Shown piece by piece: positions 1 to 9,220 of a DNA stretch of 64,000 nt. The DNA comes from an uncultured Aquimarina sp. GTDB taxonomy: Bacteria > Bacteroidota > Bacteroidia > Flavobacteriales > Flavobacteriaceae. Location of the stretch: contig CANLYR010000004.1 of assembly GCA_947495425.1 (NCBI GenBank), positions 111,013 through 175,012 on the forward strand, in the 5' to 3' direction. A model generated the notes under the pieces. The model made no database searches. It was not told the origin of the DNA and saw only the letters and a list, made by a program, of their open reading frames with translations. A program made the translations under genes and the position numbers. How positions within the stretch are numbered: the first letter of the stretch is position 1; the number at the start of each line of letters is the position of its first letter.

Positions 1-414
1 AACGGCTGCTTGAGTTCCTGTTCCTTCTGTCCAGCTATCATCACTAACAAAATAGGCTGAGTAGGTATCACCTGTACCATTTTCTTCTGCTACTTTTACT
101 TTTAGCGTAGCAGTACCAACGGTTTCGGTAATTGAAGACAAATCGAATTTGAAATATGCTCTTCTAGTAGCCTGTTCAGCTCCTCCTATTTTTACGAATA
201 ATAAAGGATCAGCACCAAAATTATTAAATGCATTTCCAGGAATTGGTGGGTCTAAAGGAGGGTTATTCAACGTTTGTCCTCCACGCACAAATGCATCAGC
301 AGTAGCTGGTAACATCGTTTGAGAAAATGATGTCACAGGGATCATCATTAACCATAGTAGCACCATAAAAAACAGGTAATACTTAGTAGGTATTTTAAAG
401 TCATTTTTTTTCAT
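1..414 (-). CDS. Secreted DNRLRE-domain protein (partial, runs off the window)
   Basis: The first 138 codons are present and the 3' end lies outside the window. The N-terminus (MKKNDFK, then a long hydrophobic stretch ending VTSFSQ) is a signal peptide with an SFSQ-type cleavage site. The mature part has the pattern ATADAFVRGG, then YFKFDLSSI and VKVAEENGTG, which is how DNRLRE/CBM96-like beta-sandwich domains begin. Such domains sit in large secreted polysaccharide-binding or lyase proteins of marine Bacteroidota. It follows susD in the same direction after about 190 bases, so it is probably the surface or secreted partner of the SusC/SusD pair. The enzymatic part, if any, cannot be judged because the gene is cut. 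Domain assignment is from pattern recognition. Confidence 0.7.
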   Translation of the reverse strand, partial: MKKNDFKIPTKYYLFFMVLLWLMMIPVTSFSQTMLPATADAFVRGGQTLNNPPLDPPIPGNAFNNFGADPLLFVKIGGAEQATRRAYFKFDLSSITETVGTATLKVKVAEENGTGDTYSAYFVSDDSWTEGTGTQAAV

Positions 415-601
415 AATATTAATACTTTACTGTAGAGAAAAAGCAATTCTCTTGATTTAAAAGCTGTTAGATTTTCCCTTGACACTAAGCAGCTTTGTTA
501 ATTGAGTGTCTCATCAAAACAAAAATGTGTGATGTGTGAATTGTATATGGTTCTTGATTATAGTATTGAAACAAATGTTCATCAAAAATTAACCTTCGAC
601 C

Positions 602-2269
602 TTAGTATCCTGGATTTTGGCGCATTTCTCTAGTTAAGTTTGCATCAATTACCGTTTGCGGAATAGGAAATATCGTATCTCTTGGTATAATTACACCACC
701 AGTTACTGCATTATGTAACTGCGTTCTTTCTAAGAATTTACTATTTCTTACTAAGCAATACCGTCGTTGTTCTTCGCATAAAAACTCTCTAGATCGTTCA
801 TCAAGAATAAAATCTATAGTGACATCGAGTGCTGTAATCTCACTTGCATTAGATCTACGTCTGACTACATTAAGTGACTCTGCTGCGTCTCCTGTTCTTC
901 CTAGCTTGAACTGCGCTTCTGCTAAAAGCAAATAGGTATCTGCTAATCGTACATAAGGTTGATCTCCAAACTGTTCATTTAGGTTTAGGTTGTTTGAATC
1001 TGCCCACTCCCATTTTCTACTGTGCGGATAGGTATCTCTAACCGCAGGCGGTAGATTTTCACTCTCAGTTACAATTACTGTGGGCACGAAGTCACCTAAT
1101 GTCGCTGGAGGTTCTGCAAGACTTGGATCGTCATCTCCGCTTTCACCATAGGTATATCCTTTAGAGATAGCAAACTCAGAATTACGCTCATCTGTGGGTT
1201 CATATATGTCTAATGCCCATTTGGTCATAGAGATTCTACCGATACCGCGCCCTCCTCGCTGTGCAGACAATGCAATTCCCGGTATATTCCTATAGGTACT
1301 TACAAAATAACGTCTCATGATGTTTCGCCCCTGATCTGGATTATCTACTCCATTTTCTTGAAGAATAGCCCATAATACCTCAGTATTTCCTTGTGATCTT
1401 AGCACATTGCCATCATAGAACTGATCCATAAAAGGAACTCCTGGTTGATTTGCATTTATACCATATCGTTCTGTTATTAAAGAATAGGGACCAGCAATTA
1501 CTACTTCAGCTTTTGCAATCGCTAGTTCGGGCTGATTCATACGTATATACAACTCTGCTAAATAGTGTTGCGCTACTGCTCTCGATACTCTTCCAGAGTT
1601 TTCGGGTTCTACAGGAAGCCATTGTTCTGCAAATAGTAAATCATCTTCCATTACTTTATATACTTCAGAAAGAGGCTCTCTTTCCCAATCAGTACGAATA
1701 TTTATACCTTGTGATTCCACTAAGTTAATTGGGACGTCTCCCCATAGATAGGTAAGATGCCGATATGCCCAAGCTCTTATAGTTCTTGCTTCTGCAATAA
1801 TCCTGTTTTTCTCTTCTTCGGTCCAATCGACCTCAGTAGTTTTAGCTCTATCTACAATGGTATTTGCGATATTAATAGCCTTATATTGCCAGTCAAAAAT
1901 TCTTCTTACAAATCCATTCCTAGGATTATTTAATGATCCAAGCCTATTGGTTAATCGTTCTGAAGGCCCAGGGTTTATACCGAACACATTATCAGTACCA
2001 TTAACCATTAACGAAAATCTAACATCGCCAGCATTCGTCTCGTCTGCTCCTGTACTACCCATACGTTCTTTACGTACTTCATGATATAATCCATTAAGCA
2101 CAGATTGAAATCCTGCTGCATCTACAAATAATTGTTCTGCTATCACTATATTCGGTGGATTCTCGGTTAAATCTTCCTCTGAGCATGCTGTTACGCAAAG
2201 TACCAGTACAGCTACAAGGGATCTCTGGATAGTATTTTTTATTCTGATAATATTATCTAATTTTCTCAT
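602..2269 (-). CDS. susD: SusD/RagB family nutrient-binding outer-membrane lipoprotein
   Basis: A 555-residue protein if started at the ATG at 2269 (MRKLDNII). An upstream in-frame extension reaches 2305 but overlaps the end of susC, so I prefer 2269, 13 bases after the susC stop. A hydrophobic leader ends in a lipobox (VTAC) followed by acidic SEED, a typical surface-lipoprotein signal in Bacteroidota. The body has the helical TPR-like layout of SusD, including AEARTIRAWAYRHLTYLWGD and YVRLADTYLLLAEA near the C-terminus, and ends with the usual PIPQ and NPGY motifs. SusD forms a lid over the SusC channel and captures oligosaccharides. The glycan cannot be read from the sequence. Pairing with susC directly upstream makes the call very secure. 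Confidence 0.95.
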   Translation of the reverse strand: MRKLDNIIRIKNTIQRSLVAVLVLCVTACSEEDLTENPPNIVIAEQLFVDAAGFQSVLNGLYHEVRKERMGSTGADETNAGDVRFSLMVNGTDNVFGINPGPSERLTNRLGSLNNPRNGFVRRIFDWQYKAINIANTIVDRAKTTEVDWTEEEKNRIIAEARTIRAWAYRHLTYLWGDVPINLVESQGINIRTDWEREPLSEVYKVMEDDLLFAEQWLPVEPENSGRVSRAVAQHYLAELYIRMNQPELAIAKAEVVIAGPYSLITERYGINANQPGVPFMDQFYDGNVLRSQGNTEVLWAILQENGVDNPDQGRNIMRRYFVSTYRNIPGIALSAQRGGRGIGRISMTKWALDIYEPTDERNSEFAISKGYTYGESGDDDPSLAEPPATLGDFVPTVIVTESENLPPAVRDTYPHSRKWEWADSNNLNLNEQFGDQPYVRLADTYLLLAEAQFKLGRTGDAAESLNVVRRRSNASEITALDVTIDFILDERSREFLCEEQRRYCLVRNSKFLERTQLHNAVTGGVIIPRDTIFPIPQTVIDANLTREMRQNPGY

Positions 2270-2282
2270 AGTATGTATTGAT

Positions 2283-5200
2283 TTAAAGGGAAACATTGAT
2301 ACCAAAAATAAAGGTGCGATTTAAGGGTATGGTAAATTGTCTGTTCTGAGCAAAAATATCATTGTTTTGTTGCTGAGAAGTAGGTATAGACCCTTGAAAT
2401 TCTGGATCTGAACCCGTCCAATCGGTAATGGTGAATACGTTTCTTACTGTGCCGTAAATACGGAAATTACTGAGCCCAAACGATTCTAAGGCATCGTTCG
2501 AAAATGTATAGGATAGTGTAATATCCCTCATCCTAATAAAACTTGCATCTTCGACAAATTGGATATTTTCTGGATTACTGTTTTCACTATTGCTTGGATA
2601 AATGTCAATTGGATTATCCGGACTCCAGAACTCTCTTGCGATTCCATTTCTTCTCGCTCCTGTAAAAAACACACGTTCATTCGATTCTAGTAAAAGGTTA
2701 GGGCGCTCTACACCTTGTTCTGTATAGATAAAAAAGTTGAGTCCCCAGTTTTTATAGGTAAATGTACTTCCTAGTCCTGCAATAAAATCAGGTTGTAGGT
2801 TTCCATAGATTTCTTCATCTTCATCATTAATTACTCCATCTTCGTTTACATCTTTGATTCGCACATCTCCCGGAACTGCATCAAAAGCTACAGCTTCATC
2901 GGCTTCATCTTCTTGCCAGATCCCATCAAATACCAATCCATAATTTACATTAATCGGTTGCCCAATAAATAATCTACTTCGCGTGTCATCTAGTCCATCG
3001 ATACCAAATAAATCAACAATCTCGTTACGGTTGAAGGAGAAGTTAAAGTCTGCAGACCATTTAAAATTGCCTCTATTAATTACATCTGCGGATAACAAAA
3101 ACTCAACTCCTTTATTTTCTGTCTCCCCTATATTTTGAAAAATTCTTTGTATCCCTTGAACTGATGATATTCTTCTATTGAATAATAAATCTTTTGTTTT
3201 GGATTGATAATATTCTACGGATCCTCGTATACGACCATCAAAAAACCCGTAATCAATTGCTATGTTAGCTGAAGTTGTTGTTTCCCATCCCAGACTTGCA
3301 TCTCCAAGCGTAGCAGGTACAAAACCAGGAGCTAGAGTGCTACCATCTCCACCCAAATAATTTTGAAATTCAAATTGCTGTAATGTATTGTATGGACGTA
3401 TTGCCTGGTTACCTATCTGACCAAAAGATAGTCTTAACTTTAAATTACTAATTGTAGCAGAGTTACTAAGAAAGTTTTCCCTACCAATGTTCCAAGCAAT
3501 TGCGGCAGAGGGGAAAAAACCATATTTATCATCGGTTCCAAATCCGGAGTAACCATCTCTTCTTGCTGTTAGCGTTAATAAATACTTACTATCGAATCCA
3601 TAATTAATACGCCCCATTTGAGAAAGTAGTGTACTTTCTCTAAATACATTTGAAGGTCTAATTTGATTTGCAACTTCTGCTTGATAAAAGGTTAATACAT
3701 CACTAGGAAAATCTTGAGCTTCTAGGTCAAATCGTCTGAAATCTTCTACTTGTCTACTGTATAGTGCTGTAACCCCTATACTATGTGGCCCAAAAGTTCG
3801 TTTATAATCAAGAATATTTTCTATTAGTAAGCTTCTTGTTCTATTCTGTCTATTAGTCGATAATCCATTAGCTTCAAGACCTCTTTTAGTGTCTCTCCCC
3901 CTGTAGGTTAGGATATCTCGATTAGAATATTCAACCCCAGTATTCAACTTATATGACAATCCTTCTACGAATGGTAAATCAATATTCATGTACATATTAG
4001 AAAAAATAGAATATTCTTCATCTTCGTTCTCAAATAAAGAATTTGCGAGCGGGTTTCCGAAAAATTCTTCCTCTTCCCAAGGGTAAATTGTTAATGTTCC
4101 ATCTTCTTCAAAGGGAGTGGTAAGTGGGTTTTGATAAAATGCAGAGGCTACGTCTAGTGCTACACCACTTCTATCAATAAAATTTAAACGTGTATTGGTT
4201 CCTATTTTTAACCAATCGTTTATTTTTTGATCCAAATTCAGTTGTAAATTATAGCGTTGAAATTGATCGCCTAACGCAATTCCTTCTACGTCAATAAAAG
4301 TACCGGATACATATATTTTTGTTTTTTCTGTACCTGCGCTTACTGATAACTGGTGCTCTTGCTGTATAGACGTCCTAGTCGATAAATCTAACCAATCCGT
4401 AAAATTACCTGCATTATAATTCTCTAACTCTGATTCTGTAAATACTGTAGAAGGGTCATTTGGATCTCCGTTTAATCGCTCTAACTTAAAATCATAGAAC
4501 TCCTGCCCTGTCATTAACCTTGGTACATTGGTTGGGGATTGAAATCCTACATATGTATTGTAGTTTACAGAAACTTTACCAGTCTTTCCCTTTTTGGTCG
4601 TTATTAAAATGACTCCATTAGCTCCTCTAGAACCATAAATAGCAGCAGAAGAAACATCTTTAAGTACGTCTAAAGATTCTATATCATTCGGATTAATTTG
4701 AGACAAATTACCGCTAAACGGAACTCCATCTAGCACAATAAGTGGATTATTATCTGCTGTAACTGAGTTTTGACCTCGAATTCTAATATTAACATCACTT
4801 TGTTCTGCTCCAGCACCATTATTAGTTATATATACCCCGGAAACAGATCCCTGTAATGCTTGTGAAAAATTTGTATTAGGAACATTCTCAAGCCTGTAGG
4901 ATTCTAAAGTAGATACAGAACCTGTAATATCTAGTTTTCTTTGTGTACCATATCCAACAACTACCACTGCATCTAACGCAGCTGCATCAGGAGTAAATTC
5001 ATGATTGATTACACGTTTACCGTTGACCGGGATTTCTGTAGTGATATAACCTACATAAGAAAAAACCAGAATAGCATTTTCATCGGGAACATCTATACTG
5101 TAGTTACCATCAAAATCGGTTGATGCTCCGATCGATGTTCCTTTTACAAGTACATTAGCTCCTGGTAAGGGTTGCCCTGAATCATCATTGACCACTCCTG

Positions 5201-5606
5201 TAACTATTTTTTGTACAATTGTAGGTTGCTCTTGTAAACCATCATCGTTTCTTACATCAATACTGTTATTTACTTGTCTGAAGCGTAATGAAGTGTTCTC
5301 AGAAACAATTTGTAAGATTTTTTGTACAGAAAGTGATGATTTGGGTATTTCTAAGATCACTTCATTATCGATATCATTAGCATCATAGAGAAATACAAAA
5401 TCTGTTTTATTTTCTATAGAAGTAAGCACCTTCTTGATGCTGGATTTGCTAGCTCCTATAGCAATATAAACATCTTTAACACTTTTGTATTTTTGTGCTT
5501 TTCCGTGATTAGCAATTAATAGGTTGACAAAAAACAATGTAATTGTTAAAGTTCGTAACATAAGCTTAGAAATCGTATAGTTTGATCGCAGTAGTTTTTT
5601 TTTCAT
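2283..5606 (-). CDS. susC: SusC/RagA family TonB-dependent receptor with STN domain
   Basis: About 1107 residues from the ATG at 5606 (MKKKLLRSN); the longer reading from 5642 adds 12 residues without a signal peptide. In order it has a signal peptide, an STN domain (about residues 45-120, KKVLTSIENKTDFVFLYD), a carboxypeptidase-like regulatory domain (GVVNDDSGQPLPGANVLVKG), a TonB plug (VVVGYGTQRKLDITGSVS, NPLIVLDGVPF, IYGSRGANGVILITTKKG) and a long beta-barrel. It imports oligosaccharides across the outer membrane using TonB energy. The STN domain normally touches a FecR anti-sigma factor, so this receptor probably both transports and signals through the FecR and ECF sigma genes just upstream. 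The last residues (NRTFIFGINVSL) give a barrel end with a C-terminal hydrophobic residue. Confidence 0.96.
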   Translation of the reverse strand: MKKKLLRSNYTISKLMLRTLTITLFFVNLLIANHGKAQKYKSVKDVYIAIGASKSSIKKVLTSIENKTDFVFLYDANDIDNEVILEIPKSSLSVQKILQIVSENTSLRFRQVNNSIDVRNDDGLQEQPTIVQKIVTGVVNDDSGQPLPGANVLVKGTSIGASTDFDGNYSIDVPDENAILVFSYVGYITTEIPVNGKRVINHEFTPDAAALDAVVVVGYGTQRKLDITGSVSTLESYRLENVPNTNFSQALQGSVSGVYITNNGAGAEQSDVNIRIRGQNSVTADNNPLIVLDGVPFSGNLSQINPNDIESLDVLKDVSSAAIYGSRGANGVILITTKKGKTGKVSVNYNTYVGFQSPTNVPRLMTGQEFYDFKLERLNGDPNDPSTVFTESELENYNAGNFTDWLDLSTRTSIQQEHQLSVSAGTEKTKIYVSGTFIDVEGIALGDQFQRYNLQLNLDQKINDWLKIGTNTRLNFIDRSGVALDVASAFYQNPLTTPFEEDGTLTIYPWEEEEFFGNPLANSLFENEDEEYSIFSNMYMNIDLPFVEGLSYKLNTGVEYSNRDILTYRGRDTKRGLEANGLSTNRQNRTRSLLIENILDYKRTFGPHSIGVTALYSRQVEDFRRFDLEAQDFPSDVLTFYQAEVANQIRPSNVFRESTLLSQMGRINYGFDSKYLLTLTARRDGYSGFGTDDKYGFFPSAAIAWNIGRENFLSNSATISNLKLRLSFGQIGNQAIRPYNTLQQFEFQNYLGGDGSTLAPGFVPATLGDASLGWETTTSANIAIDYGFFDGRIRGSVEYYQSKTKDLLFNRRISSVQGIQRIFQNIGETENKGVEFLLSADVINRGNFKWSADFNFSFNRNEIVDLFGIDGLDDTRSRLFIGQPINVNYGLVFDGIWQEDEADEAVAFDAVPGDVRIKDVNEDGVINDEDEEIYGNLQPDFIAGLGSTFTYKNWGLNFFIYTEQGVERPNLLLESNERVFFTGARRNGIAREFWSPDNPIDIYPSNSENSNPENIQFVEDASFIRMRDITLSYTFSNDALESFGLSNFRIYGTVRNVFTITDWTGSDPEFQGSIPTSQQQNNDIFAQNRQFTIPLNRTFIFGINVSL

Positions 5607-5613
5607 AATTTTG
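5581..5613 (+). promoter_or_regulatory. Candidate antisense promoter opposite the susC start
   Basis: The plus strand has TTTG at 5581-5584 and TAATTTTG at 5606-5613, 21 bases apart. They match the -33 and -7 boxes of Bacteroidota promoters (TTTG and TAnnTTTG). Transcription would start near 5620 and run away from susC, opposite its leader. The match is seen in the sequence; activity is inferred. Confidence 0.45.
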
Positions 5614-5619
5614 TAATGT

Positions 5620-5728
5620 TTATTGATCAATTCACTAAACAAGCCAAGAGTATTACTCTGTTTCTCAATATTGTGTATACTCTGGCTCTTTATAAGGGCA
5701 GTCTATTGGTAGTAGACTGCTCTTTTTT
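5620..5728 (+). ncRNA. Candidate cis-antisense sRNA of the susC leader
   Basis: Between a plus-strand promoter match and a plus-strand intrinsic terminator lie about 108 bases with no ORF, lying opposite the susC 5' leader in the fecR-susC gap. In Bacteroides some utilization loci carry a small antisense RNA at the susC start (DonS is the known example), and this geometry fits that pattern. Nothing else would explain a terminator pointing plus in a region where every gene is minus. Confidence 0.4.
5694..5728 (+). terminator. Intrinsic terminator, plus orientation, in the fecR-susC gap
   Basis: Arms 5694-5705 and 5713-5724 form a 12-bp stem with one G-U pair and a 7-base loop, followed by a T-rich tract on the plus strand. 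On the minus strand no T tract follows (CCCTTATAAAG), so it is not the fecR terminator. Confidence 0.6.
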
Positions 5729-5755
5729 ATTTATCAGGTATTATGTAGCATGCTT

Positions 5756-6793
5756 CTAAAATTTAAATTCAACTTTTTTTCCCTTTATTGAATATCTAAA
5801 GTTTTCGGTAAACGATAGTCTCTCTAATACACGCTGCAGGCTCTGTTTTTTAAACTCTCCTGTAAGGTTCCAGTTCTTTTGGGGTGCATTTTTTAGTTTA
5901 ATATCAACTCCATACCACCTTTCTAATCGGAGAATTACATCAGCGAGTGATGCATTTTTAAAATATAAAATCTTGTCTTTCCAGGCTACTACTTCTTTTA
6001 GGTCGAAAGATTTTATTACACTTTTTTGCTTTTTTATAGAGTATATAAGTTGTTCGCCTGGTAGTGTAACATTATTTGTTTTTAGTGATTTATTTTCAAT
6101 ACTAATTTTTCCACTAACTAATGATATTTTAATTTCATTATTTTGTTCGCTATACGAATTAATATCGAAAGATGTACCCAATGCTGTGGTCACAAGACCT
6201 GATGAGTTTACTCTAAACGGTCGTAAGGTATCTCTCTTTACCTCAAAAAATGCTTGCCCATCTAAATTAACTACGCGTTCATTATTTGTAAATTTTGAGG
6301 GGTAGCTAAGCGTACTTCCAGAATTAAGCCATACGATTGTACCGTCTGGCAATTGAATCTTAGATTTTCTCCCGTTTGGATTATTTTTTACGATATTAGA
6401 TATTGCAACTTGCTGTTTTGGCAATGGTTTTATAGAAGAAGACAAATATTCATTTACAAAATAAGTGGTCGCCAATAGCCCCGTAAAAATCGCCGCTACC
6501 TTTAGGAAAATATAGAATTTTGATGTTCTTTGAGTGCTCTTCACAATCGTATTAGAAGGAGTTTCTGAAAGAATATAATCCAAAGACCTCTCTTGAACTT
6601 CTCTACTTGCCTTATGGCTATTAACATTCATTGCAATGATAATTTCACGAGACTTCATTAACATCTCTCTTTTTTCAGGATAAAGTTGTAACCATTTAGA
6701 CCAGAAAATATCTAATTCTGGATCCGTATCTTTTACCCATCTAACAAACTCTTCGTCAGTTAAAAAATCTTCTATATTATTTTTAATATTCAT
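5756..6793 (-). CDS. FecR family anti-sigma factor
   Basis: 345 residues. A cytoplasmic N-terminal part (about 1-95) is followed by one membrane segment (residues about 98-118, FLKVAAIFTGLLATTYFV). The periplasmic part has the FecR core (SKIQLPDGTIVWLNSGSTL, then VRFFEVKRDTLRPFRV-like spacing) and a C-terminal DUF4974-like domain (ADVILRLERWYGVDIKL, LTGEFKKQSLQRVLERL). FecR proteins hold an ECF sigma factor at the membrane and release it when the STN domain of a loaded SusC touches them. It precedes susC by about 150 bases. Its expected sigma partner is not adjacent: a hydrolase gene lies between. Family call is firm; the partner is inferred from location. Confidence 0.93.
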   Translation of the reverse strand: MNIKNNIEDFLTDEEFVRWVKDTDPELDIFWSKWLQLYPEKREMLMKSREIIIAMNVNSHKASREVQERSLDYILSETPSNTIVKSTQRTSKFYIFLKVAAIFTGLLATTYFVNEYLSSSIKPLPKQQVAISNIVKNNPNGRKSKIQLPDGTIVWLNSGSTLSYPSKFTNNERVVNLDGQAFFEVKRDTLRPFRVNSSGLVTTALGTSFDINSYSEQNNEIKISLVSGKISIENKSLKTNNVTLPGEQLIYSIKKQKSVIKSFDLKEVVAWKDKILYFKNASLADVILRLERWYGVDIKLKNAPQKNWNLTGEFKKQSLQRVLERLSFTENFRYSIKGKKVEFKF

Positions 6794-6962
6794 CTTTAAT
6801 TTGGGTTACTTATTATACATAAGACAAAAATAGGTCGAATAACACCGCGTTTTCATATTTTTTTTCTTAATATAATTCTAATACTATTACCTCTTTGAAT
6901 CTGTCATTATAAAATGTTTTTCCACCTCAGCTATAGAATAAAGTAAACTTAGTCTGAAATGA

Positions 6963-9056
6963 TTAATCATTCTTGTATGGCAGTCTAGGAAAAATAGTAA
7001 TCCTGAGTTTAGCACTCCCATAGGGAATTAATGTGATCATTTCTTTTTCGTTATCATTTTCTTGAATATCATCATTTGTCGGTAATGGAGGAGTAAAAGA
7101 AAAATTACCGTTCTTTTTAAAATCGCTTCGCTCTCTCCAAACTGTCTTACCATTATCTTGTATGGGCACATTCATTGCATAGAAAACTGTGTCCTTATTA
7201 ATAATCTTCCAATTATTTATTTTCTTAGCAGGAATTTTGATCGTTATCGGTGCTGTATTGGTACTCCAGGGGTTACTATTCCATTTTTCTTGTATTACTT
7301 CTATTTGATTTTCGAGTTCATCATCTTGGAGTGCTAAAGCATAGTTCCAGTCACTTTTTGCTGTAACGTGATATGCTGGAAAAGATGTTGTAGATCTTGG
7401 ATTAATTTTATCGGGCTCTAAAGCTTTCCATTCTTCATCTATTTTAAGGGCATACACCAAAGGTCCTCTTTCTATCGCCACGCCCCCGTTGGGCCAATTG
7501 CTTAATTGAGCTTTTTGAGGTAGTGATAGTGTTATTTTATCGCCATCAATAAAATTTCTTTTAATCGAATAATAACTGCCTGGCTCGAATGTATCTTCAG
7601 ACACGACCCCATTTATTTTGACTTGTGGTGATTTACACCATCCCGGTATTCTGAATGTGAATGAAAAATCAATTGGTGTATCTGGAACAAATTCAAAGGT
7701 AATTTCATCAGAAAATGGATATCGAGTACGTTCTTTTATTGTAACTCTTGTATCCTTAATTTCGCCACTCCATTCTGAAGGACCAAACATAACAGCTGCG
7801 ATACCGCCTTTGTTATCTTTCATCCACAATCGTGAGATATAATTCGGCATAATACGATTCACATTTGCCGGACAGCATTCTGTAAATTGATTAGGCCCAA
7901 ACATCATAGCTGTGTTTGCTTTAAAAAACTTGTTGTGATTAGATGTTGAATCCAAAATTACCTGATTAGGACCCGATAAATATTGTAGCGCCTTAAAGTC
8001 TGATGTTACTGCACCAGGTGCAGCATTAAACATGGCTTTTTCTATTTTATCTGCATAAGAGACATCTCCAGTTGCCATAAGCAGATACCCCAAACTCCAT
8101 GAAAAATCTGCGATATCACAAGTTTCATGAGTTTGTAATGCATGTACAGGTGTACGTAAATGTTCTGATGAGACATTAACACCATCAACCATCATATAGT
8201 ATTTATCAATTTTTTGGTATGCAGCTATCGATGGTTCGAGATATTTACGATCTCCATTATTAAGATACATAATTGCTCCTAGTTTGGCGGCTTCATTATA
8301 CGTCACTCCATGCTCATATATGGGCATGGTATCCAGAAAACTTTCTGCTGTAACCGGACGGTCAATAAAGTTCTGATAATTCATTTTATCATAGATGGAA
8401 GTCGCTAAGTTATACAGCAACGAATCCTGAGTCCTTTGATATAACCAAAGAATATTTTCAATATTTAGCTGATCTCTGATTTCATGAAAATTTTCTTCAT
8501 TTTGATGAAGGTAAAAACTCTTCATTTTATCTAAAATCATTGGATTTTTGGTTGCGGTATATTCTCGCATTAAGGCTCTAAAATATACTGTGTGGACCCA
8601 CCTGTGTTTGTTCTTTTTTTTCTTTAGATATGAAGGCCCAATAAAATGATCAGCGTCAGTTTTTTCTAACACAGGATAAATCTTAGATTTAGCTTTGTCT
8701 ATTAAAAAATCGTCATTGAGCAAGTAGCCTGTAGTAAGCATTCCATCAATCCAATATCCTGTTTGCTCATAGGGCCACCAACTTGAACTGTCTTTTACTT
8801 TTTTGCCCCAGCCAGCTTCGTTAAATGGATATCCAGCTTCTTCGAGATTTCCGGTTAATCCATTGCGCTGATTAATCAAATACTGTTTAAGCCAACCCTT
8901 AGGCTTTATTTCACGAAGTGGTACTTGATGAAACTTACCATAATATGGTACTTGCGCAGCTCTAACAACATTATCTTCTTTTGTATTGCAAGTCAAAAAG
9001 ATCAAAGATCCAATCATTATTATGGATCTCATATATTGAATACTATTTTTTTTCAT
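6963..9056 (-). CDS. GH127-like (DUF1680) glycoside hydrolase, secreted
   Basis: 697 residues beginning with a hydrophobic leader that may be a lipoprotein signal (IFLTC), though the T before Cys is not ideal. The body is an alpha/alpha barrel of the DUF1680 type (WWPYEQTGYWIDGM, VHALQTHETCDIADFSW, GPNQFTECCPANVNR). E311-x-C313 and C394-C395 match the glutamate and three cysteines that bind zinc in the GH127 beta-L-arabinofuranosidase HypBA1, where the first of the paired Cys is the nucleophile. Related marine enzymes act on 3,6-anhydro-D-galactose ends of carrageenan oligosaccharides, so the sugar could be either. The neighbouring sulfatase favours a sulfated glycan. The gene sits between the sigma and fecR genes, an unusual place for an enzyme. 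Confidence 0.85.
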   Translation of the reverse strand: MKKNSIQYMRSIIMIGSLIFLTCNTKEDNVVRAAQVPYYGKFHQVPLREIKPKGWLKQYLINQRNGLTGNLEEAGYPFNEAGWGKKVKDSSSWWPYEQTGYWIDGMLTTGYLLNDDFLIDKAKSKIYPVLEKTDADHFIGPSYLKKKKNKHRWVHTVYFRALMREYTATKNPMILDKMKSFYLHQNEENFHEIRDQLNIENILWLYQRTQDSLLYNLATSIYDKMNYQNFIDRPVTAESFLDTMPIYEHGVTYNEAAKLGAIMYLNNGDRKYLEPSIAAYQKIDKYYMMVDGVNVSSEHLRTPVHALQTHETCDIADFSWSLGYLLMATGDVSYADKIEKAMFNAAPGAVTSDFKALQYLSGPNQVILDSTSNHNKFFKANTAMMFGPNQFTECCPANVNRIMPNYISRLWMKDNKGGIAAVMFGPSEWSGEIKDTRVTIKERTRYPFSDEITFEFVPDTPIDFSFTFRIPGWCKSPQVKINGVVSEDTFEPGSYYSIKRNFIDGDKITLSLPQKAQLSNWPNGGVAIERGPLVYALKIDEEWKALEPDKINPRSTTSFPAYHVTAKSDWNYALALQDDELENQIEVIQEKWNSNPWSTNTAPITIKIPAKKINNWKIINKDTVFYAMNVPIQDNGKTVWRERSDFKKNGNFSFTPPLPTNDDIQENDNEKEMITLIPYGSAKLRITIFPRLPYKND

Positions 9057-9220
9057 GTAAACAGGTTTAAGATATGAAGTAACTCATAAGAAACTAAGCA
9101 TTCTAACTATTAGTTAAGAATAGTTTCATACAGTCATCTATATATAAAAGAAATTTTTATAACAAATGACACCTGTTTTTTTAGTGAATTTTGAATCAAA
9201 TGCAAATACGACAGAAGTAT

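Noticed and set aside
5694..5728. Hairpin as fecR terminator on the minus strand
   Set aside because: On the minus strand the sequence after the stem is CCCTTATAAAG with no T run. The T run lies only on the plus strand.
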